NCBI RefSeq assembly: GCF_032854445.1
Contig: NC_088304.1
Coordinates: 2,480,001-2,544,000, forward strand
Length of the DNA: 64,000 nt
Direction of reading: 5' to 3'
Source of the DNA: Liolophura sinensis
Lineage: Eukaryota > Mollusca > Polyplacophora > Chitonida > Chitonidae
Shown piece after piece: positions 12,988 through 25,312 of this stretch; the first letter of the stretch is position 1, and every line of letters starts with the position of its first letter. The notes beneath the pieces are model-generated. The model did not search any database, had not been told where the DNA came from, and saw only the letters and a program-made list of their open reading frames with translations. The position numbers were made by a program, and so were the translations under genes.

Positions 12988-13360
12988 TCTGGAAATCAAC
13001 AATAACAAATGATGAGTGGATGGATTGATCGATTGACTGATTGATGAATTGAAGAATTCATTAAAGAGTTTAGATTCCTTTACATCAAATATTCAATGGC
13101 ATAAGCTCATGAGACTTCAGCCCTTAAGACTGGTAATATTAACTTGATTGTTATTTATCTCACAACAACGAAACAAAGTAACAGAGTATTTGAACTTTTA
13201 GAAAAAAAAGGACTTTTACTTAAATTGGCAGAAATGTAAAACTTGTTAGGCAGTAACTTCCAGAATGGGAAAATTAAGTCACTATTACTATTTTGGACTT
13301 TACCGAATATGCATCCCTACATATATAAATGTGTATATTACTACAAAACTTGTAACCTAC

Positions 13361-13425
13361 CTCCTCCAGATGTGGTAGTTTTACAATGCTTGTATACAGA
13401 GATCCCTGCTTGTCTGAATGATACT
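13361..13425 (-). other. Predicted untranslated first exon of the peroxidase gene
   Basis: On the minus strand the sequence after the Inr-like TCAGT (A at 13425) runs to a good donor, GGAGGAG|GTAGGT, with the exon ending at 13361. The next acceptor, TTTCCAG, sits one base before the start codon of the first coding exon (12988-12989). This gives a 5' UTR exon plus an intron of about 370 bases. Inferred from splice signals, not from transcript data. Confidence 0.6.
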
Positions 13426-13500
13426 GAAGATGAACACCGACTCGCACGTGCATTTATACGCTTTGCAGACAACAGGTAAGAGTGCTGGAATGTGACGTCA
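13423..13500 (-). promoter_or_regulatory. Core promoter of the peroxidase gene: CRE, E-box, TATA, Inr
   Basis: Reading the minus strand: a consensus cAMP response element TGACGTCA at 13500-13493, TATAAA at 13458-13453, an E-box CACGTG at 13450-13445, and TCAGT initiator at 13427-13423. The TATA box starts 33 bases upstream of the putative start A at 13425, the normal spacing. CRE plus TATA would allow inducible expression through CREB/ATF-type factors. This is inference from motifs. Confidence 0.6.
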
Positions 13501-14270
13501 CACGCCAAATCCGGGAACGCTATATCTGTGGCTGTAAGCGACGTTTTAATTGGGCAACATAACTGTACCCGGAACCATGGGTTCGCCCACCTTAACAGCC
13601 CGCAGGTATGAGTGAGTCGTTTGTATCTATGGATATTACTAGATGCCACCTGTGTCCGGTTCATATGCACAGAGCACTCTCACATGCGTCAACATCATAT
13701 ATGTGCACAATACTTCAACCGCAAAAGGCGAGATAAAGGTCTGATTTATATTCATCTTTTGATTGTGTGTTTGTTTGTTTAATTGCCTCAGGTATATTTT
13801 ACGCTGGTGTCCTCACCTGATCATCCGATACAGACTTAAACTGAAACATACTGCAAGGAAACATGTAAGAAAGATAAACAAGTAGGCCTGTATAAACATA
13901 TAATTTGTAAAGAAATATAACCCTCAAAAGTGAAGCATAGGCGATTCATTTTCTTATCTTTTATTTAATGTTTTTTTTTCTCGTAAATTTGGAGATTTAG
14001 TCATGCATGTGATAAAGAGAATGCCATACTTTAAAGTTACGAAACTTACAAATTTAGTCAACTCTTAAATCAGCCTTAATCAGTTGTCATGAGCATGGCG
14101 TCAGCTTAGGAATGTGGGCACTAATGAAAGCAGAATGTCTAAATATACTGAAGGTGTAGAGTGCTATGTGTTTTGCAAATGTATAAACCATTACACTGTG
14201 GCATTTATAGTATTTATTTATTTATGTTATGTTATTTATTTATTTACTAATGTTATTTATGCACCAGTAA
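13501..14270. other. Intergenic stretch upstream of the peroxidase promoter
   Basis: No gene is recognised. The 109-residue minus frame at 13341-13670 overlaps the promoter and first exon and has no domain. Simple (ATTT)n-like sequence occurs near 14208-14247. Confidence 0.4.
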
Positions 14271-14273
14271 TAG

Positions 14274-14790
14274 AAGTAGTAGTAGTAGCAACTCTGGAGT
14301 TAGTAGTAGATAACAATAGTAGCCGAGTAACTATCAATAGTAGTAATTATCATTAGTGCTAACGCCAGTAACAGTTATAGTCAGAACACCACTACCACCA
14401 CCAGTAGTAGTTATAACACCACCACCACCACCACCAGTAGTAGTTATAAAACCATCACCACCACCAGTAGTAGTTATAACACCATCACCACCACAACCAT
14501 CACTAGTAGTTACAGCACCACCACCATCACCACCACCAACAGTAGTAGTTATAACACCACTGCCAGCAGTAGTAGTTATAACACCCCCAGCAGTAGTTAT
14601 TATAACACTACCACCTCCAGCAGTAGTTATTATAACACCACCACCCCCAGCAGTAGCTATTATAACACTAGTAGTGTAATGTGGTTAGTAGTGGTTGTAG
14701 TGTATCAGCAGTTGTAGCATTGGTTATAGTATTAGTAGTGGTTGTGGTGTATCAGCAGTTGTAGCATTGGTTATAGTACAAGAAATGCTT
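14274..14790. repeat. Compound CCA/GTA (CAC/AGT) microsatellite and minisatellite
   Basis: Runs of cca/acc trinucleotides alternate with agtagtagttataac blocks, giving units of roughly 24-33 bases. The right part (14680-14790) contains two copies of a gtggttgtagtgtatcagca-type unit of roughly 60 bases. An open Pro/Val-rich frame at 14356-14679 is a by-product of the triplet periodicity. Confidence 0.85.
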
Positions 14791-15470
14791 GTAGTGTAGC
14801 AAAAAAGAAGTACATGTATATGTGAGTGCAGTAAGTAACAATAGTAACAATAACCCAATGTTGTTTGAAGACAAAATTAAGGCGCGTTTATCGTCAGAAG
14901 CTTGATTGTTTTGTCTTAACGATGTTTTTAACGAAGATTTCTGTCTTACATACTACAATTTCTGGTTATCAGGCTTCACAATTCTCTGACTCTCAGTATA
15001 GCAGAATTCTTCTCTGGATTTCGTAATAAACGTCCTATCTTAGTGGTCTGCATGAGCGGGTAGGTCAAAGACTGGTTGTTCCGGTGTACGCTTCTAAATG
15101 AGTATAGGATGTCTGTCATGCCTGGTGTCTTCGGCATGTCATTCCAGTGAGGCAGAACTATAAGTCTGTCTGCATTGCGTCCGGCCTGCTACAACCACGC
15201 ACGATCGTGGTATGCCCGAAATAGTGTGCAAAGCGGTATTAATCATGAATGATACAAACACAAACGAATATTTCTGCAAAAACAATGTCTCGTGGGTAAT
15301 ATTTCATCGTGATGTACATCAGTCTCACTCCTGTTACACATGACCAATCTGCAGCACGTGGTATCCAAATATAGAATACGTTTATTTACTTTTATTTTGA
15401 TTCATTTCATTATCTCGTTATGCAGAAATCAAAGTATTTCACTGGTGCGTATTTCACTGACCCAAAAGTC
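14791..15470. other. Intergenic stretch, nothing recognised
   Basis: Unique-looking sequence with no long open frame, no recognisable repeat core and no RNA gene. Confidence 0.4.
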
Positions 15471-16310
15471 ACGAAAGCAGTCTATATAAGGCTAGCCTCG
15501 ACTGGCCCAAATCATCATGACAGTTGTACATATAGAAGTCTGTATAGGGCTAGCCTCGACTGGCCCACACCAGGATGACAGTGTACATATAGCATTCTAC
15601 ATAATGTTAGCCCAGACTGGCCGAAAGCATCACGAAAGTGTACCTGAAGCAATCTACATAAGGCTAGCCTAGACTGGCCGAAAGCATCACGAAAGTGTAC
15701 CTGAAGCAATCTACATAAGGCTAGCCTAGACTGGCCGAAAGCATCACGAAAATGTACCTGAAGCAATCTACATAAAGCTAGCCCAGACTGGCCGAAAGCA
15801 TAAGGATAGTGTACCTGTGTCTGTCTACATAAGGCTAGCCCAGACTGGCCGAAAGCATCACGAAAGTGTACCTGAAGCAATCTACATAAGGCTAGCCTAG
15901 ACTGGCCGATAGCATCACGAAAGTGTACCTGAAGCAATCTACATAAGGCTAGCCTAGACTGGCCGAAAGCATAAGGATAGTGTACCTGAAGCAATCTACA
16001 TAAGACTAGCCTAGACTGGCCGAAAGCATCACGAAAGTGTACCTGAAGCAATCTACATAAGGCTAGCCCAGACTGGCCGAAAGCATAAGGATAGTGTACC
16101 TGTGGCTGTCTACAAAAGGTTAGCCAGACCTGGCCGAACGTATCACGAAAGTGTACCTGAAGCAGTCTACATAATGCTAGCCCCAGACTGGCCGAAAGCA
16201 TCACGAAAGTGTACCTGAAGCAATCTACATAAGCTAGCCTGGACTGGCCGAACGTATCACGAATGTGTACCTGAAGCAGTCTACATAATGCTAGCCTAGA
16301 TTGGCCATTT
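15471..16310 (-). repeat. 57-bp satellite, about 15 copies, open in one minus frame
   Basis: Unit is about 57 bases: gaaagcatcacgaaagtgta, cctgaagcaatctacataag, gctagcctagactggcc. Because 57 is divisible by three, the minus strand stays open for 266 codons (16315-15515) with a 19-residue period (LALCRLLQVHFRDAFGQSR). Copies vary mainly between an 'agcatcacgaaag' and an 'agcataaggatag' form. A gene is unlikely: no signal peptide, splice sites or domain is seen, and the array edges are degenerate. Confidence 0.9.
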
Positions 16311-16324
16311 TGCATATGTATGTG

Positions 16325-17620
16325 TCCTGGTACACAACAATAAGTAAGTAAAGATAAATAGACTAAATTTCATCTGTTACAAATCTAAGATGTGATGGAT
16401 GCTTTTTTTAAATCAGCCGGAAACTGCCAGTCCAGTCTAATTCATATATTTATTGAGATGACCTTAATTCTACATATACCGCACAATCTTAGAATAACAA
16501 TAATAATGACAATACAATTACGTCACGAGTCTCACAGTAAGGTATGCAGTTAGGGCTCATGTAGACCGTAAGGTAGGCCCTATATGAAAGCTTACTGGAT
16601 AGTTTGGATACACATAACTTACGCCGTGATACAAAGAATTTACAACTCCACTTACAAGCTGAATGGAAGATTTGAGTTATTTATTTGATCGGTGTTTTAC
16701 GCCCATATAGTGAAAAATAGGGTTAAATTACACAAGTCGTGATGTAGTTCTGTTAACGTTGATTTTTGTCCACACCTTCAAGATGAATAGCAGTACTATA
16801 TTTAACTCGAGTCTCGTCGGATAAGTGCTTTGCCGAATGGGATCCGGATGTAATAGCTAAACCAGTTGACTATAAACTGCATTATTTTGCGAGGGAAAAC
16901 CGGGGGAACGGCCATTAAAATATCAGACAAGGTGAGGAGTTTTCTGAGCATCCAATCAAATCCCCACCACACTCATGACGTCACGACAAACCGGTTCTGG
17001 TCAGGTTTAAGGAGTAAACATTTGCACAAAACTGACAATAGATGCGATGTTGATCAGCGTTCACGCTTGTAATCATATTTGACCTGAGACATGAGGTGTG
17101 TGCTTAAATTACCGAACGGTGTTAATAGTAACACAAAGAAGCCGTACAGAAATGGGTCAGTTTTCTCATAACATGCACCTATACTCGATTTGCTAGAGAT
17201 AAATAAGCTACAGCATTGTTAGTGATACTTCCTCTAAAAAAGAGGGTAACCCAGTAGGAATGAGATGACGGGCCAGTCAAGTGGAACAACAGTCGGCGGT
17301 TAGCAGAGAGTACATCTTACCAAGTTATGAAATTACCAGCTGTAGCTGAAATCAATCTTAAGGCGACTGGCGAGTGAAATCCGTCAATTCATCATATACA
17401 GATAGTTAAAAACTTCATATTTAAACAGAAGTTTGCCATATGCGCATATATAGGCCTATAACATCATGCAGATGCTGGGCAGGGACTCCCATCTTGACTG
17501 TTTGAAAATTAGGAAATGAAAGTGCTTGTCTTGTATTCCTGCATATGGGTGATCATTTTTAGACAAGTACTCAAGACTTTTATATTGACTTTCGTTCGGC
17601 TTTCCCATCTGGGTTATAGG
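16325..17620. other. Intergenic stretch with a SINE-core fragment
   Basis: A short SINE-like piece (ttatttgatcggtgttttacgcc) is at about 16679-16701. No coding region is supported. Confidence 0.4.
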
Positions 17621-17925
17621 ACTACTGACCCGTAAAAGCAGCATGGTGAAAAATCCAGGTCAATTTTTATTTTGATTTTCACGTTTGGCTTTCACGTTTT
17701 GCTCAAGGCCTATACTAACGACCCGTAAAAGTGACATGGTGAAAAACATATTTTTCCGAGAGAAAATTAAAATAAAGAGAAAATCTATTTTCTAAATAGT
17801 TTACTCCGGGTTCAAAAATCGGGACCCCGAGTTTGAAAGCTGTTGTCCCGAGTTAAAAGCCGGATCCCCGACTTACTTGTCCAATCGTATGCAATGGTAA
17901 GGTTTACTCTAGTCAAATCTATATA

Positions 17926-18013
17926 GGAGGTTACTGCCGGGTCGTCAATCCCAGTACATCTGTACAATAGGAGGTTACTGCCGGGTCGTCAATCCCAGTG
18001 CATCTGTACAAAT
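17926..18013. repeat. 45-bp direct duplication
   Basis: Two nearly identical tandem copies of a unit containing ggaggttactgccgggtcgt, caatcccagt and catctgtacaa. They differ at one base (cagtaca versus cagtgca). Confidence 0.9.
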
Positions 18014-18245
18014 GCTGAAGCTCCGGAATTATTATGCCGTGCGTCCTAAGCTCTCCTCTTATACGATGAGAAAGGCCATCACAATCACGATTTATAGCAA
18101 TCATCAACAATCCTATTACTAATAGTTTGGGCCTAATTCAACCACATAATACATTAGTGGATATATAAACAAACCGTAGGCCTATAGCGTTTCAGATTAT
18201 CGTAGACGCCTTCATTTGTCACACAACGTTATACGGCCTTCGGCG

Positions 18246-18335
18246 AAATATTTATTTATTTATTTGATTTGTGTTTTACGCTGTACTCAAGAATATTTCA
18301 CTTATACGACGGCGGCCAGCATTATGATGGGAGCA
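18246..18335 (-). repeat. SINE family A fragment
   Basis: ttatttatttatttg tail, then gtgttttacgctgtactcaa, atatttcacttatacgacgg and ccagcattatgatgggag. The head is missing. It lies inside the candidate foldback element. Confidence 0.8.
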
Positions 18336-18768
18336 AATGAGAAATTGTCGTTGGTAATGAGAAATATACATTGCGTGCCTAAACAGAGTCTAAGTAGTGT
18401 ACACTTTTGTTTTTCTATTTCACGTTAGTGTTTCTGTATAAAGACCCATCTGTGTTCGTGTAACAAAGACAAATCAGCGTAGCAGCCGAGGATGATGTGT
18501 TTTTAGAGAGACTGGAATTAACTTGTGTCAGTGATGATGCCTACCACAATCCATGTTCTTGATTTAAAATTAGTGTTATTTTTCTTATGGTAACACTTTC
18601 TCGAAATATTCCGTTATTAGTAAGAGAAACGGGGTTCCGACTTTAAAAGTCGGTGGTAAAAATAATTTGATTTTGTCTTTTTTGCTTTCTTCTCTAAAAT
18701 TTTTTTTCACGATGTAATTTTTATTTCTCTTCCAAAAATTTTTTTCTCCATGTCACCTTTACCGCTCC

Positions 18769-19176
18769 GAACTATACAGCTGTGAATTCAATTACATACT
18801 TTCTGCTATGTCCTATACAGCTGTGAATTCAGTTACATACTTTCTGTTACGTTCTATACAGCCGTGAATTGAGTTACATACTTTCTGCTATGTCCTATAC
18901 AGCTGTGAATTCAGTTACATACTTTCTGTTACGTTCTATACAGCCATGAATTGAGTTACATACTTTCTGTTACGTTCTATACAGCCGTGAATTGAGTTAC
19001 ATACTTTCTGCTATGTCCTATACAGCTGTGAATTCAGTTACATACTTTCTGTTACGTTCTATACAGCCGTGAATTGAGTGACATACTTTCTGCTATGTCC
19101 TATACAGCTGTGAATTCAGTTAAATACTTTCTGCTATGTCCTATACAGCTGTGAATTCAGTCACACACTTTCTGTT
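18769..19176. repeat. 41-bp satellite with dimeric higher-order structure, about 10 copies
   Basis: Monomers of about 41 bases fall into two types: one with cagctgtgaattcag and a gctatgtc end, the other with cagccgtgaattgag and a gttacgtt end. The two types alternate over much of the array, giving an ~82-base higher-order unit. It has no sequence similarity to the 41-bp array in the peroxidase intron. Confidence 0.9.
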
Positions 19177-21135
19177 ACGTACATATGACCTTGACTGGCT
19201 ACTGTGTGCCTTAATCATGCATTGAACATCACAGGATGCAACCTTTAACCATAGTATACCTTAACAACTAAATATTTGTGCACATCAACCATCAACCACA
19301 GTGCACCTAAACACTTCACAGTAATGTCCATCAATTATTCTCATTAGTGCCCCTGAACCATTAATCAGTGAGACTCGTCTATTCACCATAGTGAACCTCT
19401 GCCGTTCACATTAATGCACCTTAAATCGTTCGCATCATAGTGCACCCCAAGCGTTCACATTAGTGCACCTCAATCGTCCACATTATAGTCCACCTCTATC
19501 TTTCACATTATAGTACGCTTCAATCGTTCACATTAGTGCACCTCAATCGCTAACATTAGTGTACCTCAATCGTTCACATTGGTGCACCTCTATCGTTCAC
19601 GCTAGTGCATCTCAATCGTTCACATTAGTGCACCTCAATGGTTCACATTAAAGTGCACCTCAATCGTTCACATTAATGCATCTCAATCGTTCACATTATA
19701 GTGCACCTCAATGGTTCACATTATAGTGCACCTCAATCGTCCACATTAGTGCACTCCATCGTCCACATTAGTGCACCTCAATCGTCCACATTATAGTCCA
19801 CTTCAATCTTTCACATTATTGTGCACCTCAATCGTTCACATTAGTGCTCCTCAATCGCTAACATTAGTGTACCTCAATCGTTCACATTGGTGCACCTCTA
19901 TCGTTCACACTAGTGCATCTCAATCGTTCACATTAGTGCACCTCAATGGTTCACATTATAGTGCACCTCAATCGTTCACATTAGTGCACCTCAATCGTTC
20001 CCATTATAGTGCACCTCAATGGTTCACATTATAGTGCACCTTAATCGTGAACATTAGTGCACCTCAATCGTTCACATTATAGTCCACTTCAATCTTTCAC
20101 ATTATAGTGCACCTCAATCATTCACATTAGTGCACCTCAATCGCTAACATTAGTGTACCTCAATCGTTCACATTGGTGCACCTCTATCGTTCACACTAGT
20201 GCATCTCAATCGTTCACATTAGTGCACCTCAATGGTTCACATTATAGTGCACCTCAATCGTTCACATTAGTGCACCTCAATCGTTCACACTAGTGCATCT
20301 CAATGGTTCACATTATAGTGCACCTCAATCGTCCACATTAGTGTACCTCAATCGTCCACATTATAGTCCACTTCAATCTTTCACATTATAGTGCACCTCA
20401 ATCATTCACATTAGTGCACCTCAATCGCTAACATTAGTGTACCTCAATCGTTCACATTGGTGCACCTCTATCGTTCACACTAATGCATCTCAATCGTCCA
20501 CATTAGTGCACCTCAATGGTTCACATTATAGTGCACCTCAATCGTTCACATTAGTGCACCTCAATCGTTCACATTATAGTGTACCTCAATGGTTCACATT
20601 ATAGTGCACCTCAATCGTCCACATTAGTGTACCTCAATCGTTCACATTATAGTCCACCACAATCTTTCACATTATAGTGCACCTCAATCATTCACTTTAG
20701 TGCACCTCAATCGCAAACATTAGTGTACATCAATCGTCCACATTGGTGAAGCTCAATCGTTCACACTAGTGCATCTCAATCGTCCACATTAGTGCACCTC
20801 AATCGTTCACATTATAGTCCACCACAATCTTTCACATTATAGTGCACCTCAATCGTTCACTTTAGTGCACCTCAATCGCTAACATTAGTGTACATCAATC
20901 GTCCACATTGGTGCAGCTCAATCGTTCACACTAGTGCATCTCAATCGTTCACATTAATGCACGTCGATGGTTCACATTATAGTGTACCTCAATGGTTCAC
21001 ATTATAGTGCATCTCAGTCCTGTACATTATAGTGCACCTCAATCGCTCACATTATAGTAGACCTCAATCATTAACCATAATGTGCCTCAATCATTAACCT
21101 TAGGGTGCCTAAATCATTAACCAAAGTGCTCCTCA
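19177..21135. repeat. 23-25-bp satellite array with ~286-bp higher-order repeat
   Basis: Monomers of the type tcaatcgttcacatta(ta)gtgcacc fill almost 2 kb. A marked variant with cgctaacatt (cgcaaacatt at 20713) recurs at about 19549, 19857, 20143, 20427, 20713 and 20878. Spacings are 308, 286, 284, 286 and 165, so about 12 monomers form a higher-order unit. The outer ~150 bases at each edge are degenerate, as expected for arrays homogenised by unequal exchange. Confidence 0.9.
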
Positions 21136-23090
21136 AAAACCATCAACTATTATCAGAAAAGAACGAAGTTAATCACAGAATTTGCCCAGGCCCGTTTTGA
21201 ACTAATTTATGCTGCAAGACAGACCTAAGACTTCTTATTGCCCTGCATGCCTTTACAAATGTTAAAAATCACGTCTTAGACGAAGTGTGCGTTACAATAA
21301 GATCTTCTAGTTACAGGTCATAGATTGTAAATCATGCAACGCGCTGAAAGCCTTTATTTACGCCCTAGTGTCCGTCACATACTGGCCGTCAATCGGTTGA
21401 TGGAGTTTTGGAAAACGAACATGTCGTTTTCATATTCTCACTCACCGGGGAAAAAAATATTTTTCTGAAAGACATTCCTTGAATGTAAAGGAATGTCGTA
21501 GATTTGGTGGCGTTTTATTTTTTAAAGTGATTTATGTCGTGCCAAACTTCATATGTGTCACTAGTATGTGCTCCTTTTTGCCACACGGACAGCATTAGAC
21601 TGATCAATTAACTACTTCTACCTAATGACGGGCAATCCATATCACGCTCTAAAGGTGTCTTCGACTACGTTCAGCCCAAGTGCAAAACGCACATAAAATG
21701 CCTTATATGTCACCAAAACAACTCATATTCGTATTATTTTACATACCTGGCATGAATATGTGTAGTTACGTCTCTAATCAGCGAATTTGTCATTATTATT
21801 AGACACACTGCGTGTCCAGAATCTATGGTGCTCTGTTTTTGTGTAATTCCGCTTTACCCGGAACTAACGGTTGCACATGACCCGTGCTTATTCATATTGC
21901 TACGTTGCATATGTGAATGATTGCAATCAGAGAACTGCTGAGACATATTTTATACACTGACTGCAGCTCATAAATTGGCCCATTTGGATACCGATTACAA
22001 TTCCGCGCCAACAAAATTACTCGAGTTCTTTAATGAATTAACATCAGCTAAATCCATCTCTTTACATAACTCCCTCCTAAAGGATAAAGAAAAGAAGTGA
22101 ATTTGTTAATTTTAACAGAAAGTCTTTTGTCTGAGTAATGCTATTATATTGTCTGCTATTATAACATAGTGTTATTTTATATTCAACATAGTATTCTAAT
22201 AGACTAATAGAATTTTTATCTTAAATTAATAGAATATGTAAAAGAGAACAAACTGCCGAGATAACAGAATACATATTATCATCACTCAGACAACCGATTT
22301 TCTGTTAAAATTAGCAAATAATTTTTTTAGTATGCTGTACAAGAGTACAAGAGTATGATGCGTAAGGAATACGAAGAAACATATCACAGTAGCGAGAGGA
22401 AAAATCTCATTGAAATCGAAAGAGCAATAGCTTTCATTCAGTTTACAGTTGTATTGTCTCCCTGACTGAATCACAACCCTCGGGCATAGACATGTATGGG
22501 CGTTTCCGGCAGTGAAGAAAAGCACACAGAATATAAACTATATAGACTGCCACATATAACCTCATATGTCGGCTCCGTTCACGTATCCATTCACAGTGCC
22601 TGGCCAATAGAAAGCCATCTCCCCTATTGCGAAATCCCCTGTTTCTCCTACTTTAGATTTTTCCGAATTACAAGGAATACCTGCAGAATATTTTTTGTGA
22701 GACATCAAATTACAGAAGGCAACTGAAAATAATTCAAAAAAGGTTTATTTTAAAAACACTCACATAGAACTCTGCACGTGAATAGCCTATTCCGATAATC
22801 TCGTTTTCCTTCCATGAATAACATGACGTTGCCACAAGTTTAATTTTCTCCGGGCCTTCCAATTTAATCATAAAAGTGTTCCAGTTAAGGCTTTGATATA
22901 TATAAATATAAAAATCACAAGAGACAAAAGGATTTCTTCGGATATACTTTTGGAATATACTGTTGAATTTGGTTCTGCATTTACTTAAAACATTTTCAAC
23001 GTGTAGTTAATAAATTACCTTAGGATTAACAAAAGGATATGTCTACGCATGCGTACTTTTGGACATAAATATATATTAGATATAGCGGTG
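21136..23090. other. Intergenic stretch, nothing recognised
   Basis: AT-rich, no supported coding region, RNA gene or clear repeat core. Confidence 0.4.
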
Positions 23091-23340
23091 AGTACTGCTT
23101 ATTATTTCCAAGCTTATTGCAGTTTAACGTCGTGCTAAAGAAATACCCACTGATATAATTATGGTCAGTTTTATGGGTGGAGGAAGCTGGACTGGCCGGA
23201 ATAAACCACCGACCTTCAGCAACCTACTTACGAACATTAAAACATGCATGTGGCGCACAGATTTGCACGTCATATTGATGACTAGCGCTTGACCTCGTAT
23301 ACGGCTAAACGGCCTCTCTAAACGTCCACGGTTCCCATGA
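23091..23340. repeat. Dispersed repeat, family B core
   Basis: Contains gtttaacgtcgtgctaaag, a ggtggaggaagctggactgg block and an ataaaccaccgacc block. The same blocks recur, diverged, at 23840-24070, and the start resembles the core at 43960-44010. Probably an old SINE-type repeat. Confidence 0.55.
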
Positions 23341-23839
23341 CCACCATAAGGATTGAACCTCCATATGGTGCATACCTCATGGTTACACCTCGCATATTTT
23401 AATTTTTTTAAACGGTTGGTATTTAAAGACCAAGAAAACACTAACGTGAAGAACAAACACCCTTCAGATGACAGACCACGAAAGACTGTCCATAAAATAG
23501 TCTGATTATTTTTATTTTAATTTTTCACCTTGGTAAAATTCATTTGATACTGGATTTTATGTTTTCCGGCATTATTGTGACCAGAGACATCACATCAGGT
23601 TTTTTCCACTTAACACACAGGCTGTTAAATTTCATCATTCAAAGTGCATATAAATATATAAAGCAAACAATACGGATGTGACGTCAGTGTTATCCTCTGG
23701 GTCACTGCAAACCACTATAGAATCTGATGTTTTAAAGCCAATTTACTGATAAAATTGGGAAAAGTTGGTAAAATGCTAAAAAAAAATCGAACTATTGTTC
23801 TGAAAAGTGTATTATTGTATTTCATCTTTTATACTTCTT

Positions 23840-24070
23840 CTTAACGTTTTATTTACCTTTAACGACGCATCAAAGAATATGTTTTTACGCATATGATGGC
23901 GGTACAGTTTATGAATAGCTTACACCGGACTGTCCGGATTGAGCAAACCACCGATCTTTGCCAGGTATACCTGATATTTTTCCTGACACTTAGCCACGAT
24001 TTAGCCAGCAAAAGGTGGATTCTAACACGCGACTTCATTGATCACAGAGATCAAGCACTTTAAACGCCTA
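23840..24070. repeat. Dispersed repeat, family B core, second copy
   Basis: Contains tttaacgacgcatcaaagaa, accggactgtccggattgag, aaaccaccgatctttgccag and a gtggattctaacacgcgact block. It aligns in order with the copy at 23091-23340 but is more diverged. Confidence 0.5.
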
Positions 24071-24547
24071 AGCCAAAAAAAAAAAAACATGGACCTCAAA
24101 AGTTTAATGTTTGAGGATGTTTAGTAGCGGACATGATTCTGCAGTTTGAGATGCCACACAACATACAAAAGCGGCTTTTATTTTTTAGAAAAACACGTTC
24201 ACCTAATAAAAACAACATTTCAGTGGAAGACAAAATCTTGAAATTCTTTATGCTTTTCGGATCCTTAAAAATCTTAAGTAAAGTGCTATTTCTTCAGTCA
24301 AATACTACAGCTGTATATGTAGGCCATATTTATCACATGCAGTTTCAGTTTCAGACACTTGTTGAGACATATAGTTCCTGATTACCATGCGTCAGACTCT
24401 CTCACTTCAGGGTCTTCTGAGAAAAAGCGTGTGAACACTGTCATAGTGCACTTACACTCAAACTGAAGGCCTAAATACCGCACAACCAGCTGTATTTATT
24501 TATTGACTATTTATCTGTTTATTTGATTTTTTGTCTTTACGTGATTT

Positions 24548-24706
24548 CTTATTATTTATTTATTTATTCATTTGTTTATTTGAGTGGTGTTTAACGCCGT
24601 ACTCAAGAATATTTCACTTATACGACGGCTGCCAGCATTATGGTGGGAGGAAACCGGGCAGAGCACCGGGGAAACCCACGACCATCCACTGGCTAGGCTC
24701 GAGCAA
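24548..24706 (-). repeat. SINE family A copy, tail to core
   Basis: Multiple TTTA/TTTG tail units, then gtgtttaacgccgtactcaa, tatttcacttatacgacggc, agcattatggtgggaggaaa and gaaacccacgaccatccact. The tRNA-like head is missing. Confidence 0.85.
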
Positions 24707-25312
24707 GATGTGGTTTTCACCCTTTGATATTTGTGTGAGCGTCATTTCAGTGACATGAGTAAATGAAAGAGAAGCTTGGCCAATAAAATTGGTTTATACC
24801 TCCGGAAGAAAGGACAGTTACGGAATGTTTTAGGTAATGTTAACATAGCCATGCGCTGGATTCGATTCCGCGGCTTCGTTGTTCAGACGCAATCAGCTGA
24901 AACGAGAAGTGAAACCTTTTTGGCAATATAACTATACATGAAATGGCACTCAGATGATTGCTGGGAACTTCCCTGTGTCCGTGTGGCAAATTCTTACTGG
25001 CATTAAATAAAAAGACTCCTTTACAATATATAGATTTTTCTATTAGTAAGTACCTTAGTGTACATGATAACTTTCGTACATGCTGTCCGTCTTAGACGGA
25101 TGAATTACGTTTATAGAATGCATGATATACAGGGTACGCTGGACCGATCCACTGATCCCAACCGCGTTCATTTTTTTTTTCTTTTTTTTTTTTTTTACAC
25201 ATGCTGGTGTATATTTCATTGGTATTTGTATCAGGACTGTGTGAAATGGCTATGAAAAGACATGCATATAAGGCAACGTATTCTTGTAACACCGTACACA
25301 TAAGAAGGTCTG

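Larger units (their letters stand above)
17724..18763. mobile_element. Candidate foldback/MITE-like element with imperfect terminal inverted repeats
   Basis: The left end (cgtaaaagtgacatggtgaa at about 17724, then an A/T-rich gagagaaaattaaaa segment) is matched in inverted orientation by the right end (ctccatgtcacctttac at about 18747-18763). A second, inner inverted match joins the 'gggttc...tcgggaccccg' part near 17809-17830 with 'cggggttccgactttaaaag' near 18629-18649. A further direct copy of the left end lies at about 17625-17654. The right end abuts a satellite array. No transposase is visible, so it would be non-autonomous. Confidence 0.4.

Noticed and set aside
14356-14679. 107-residue Pro/Val/Ile-rich open frame
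   Set aside because: Created by CCA/GTA triplet repeats; no domain, signal or splice evidence.
15515-16315. 266-residue repeat frame as a protein-coding gene
   Set aside because: The repeat unit is 57 bases, so any stop-free frame stays open. Listed as satellite; coding left as an open test.
19771-20034. Open frame in the 23-25-bp satellite
   Set aside because: Pure repeat artefact.
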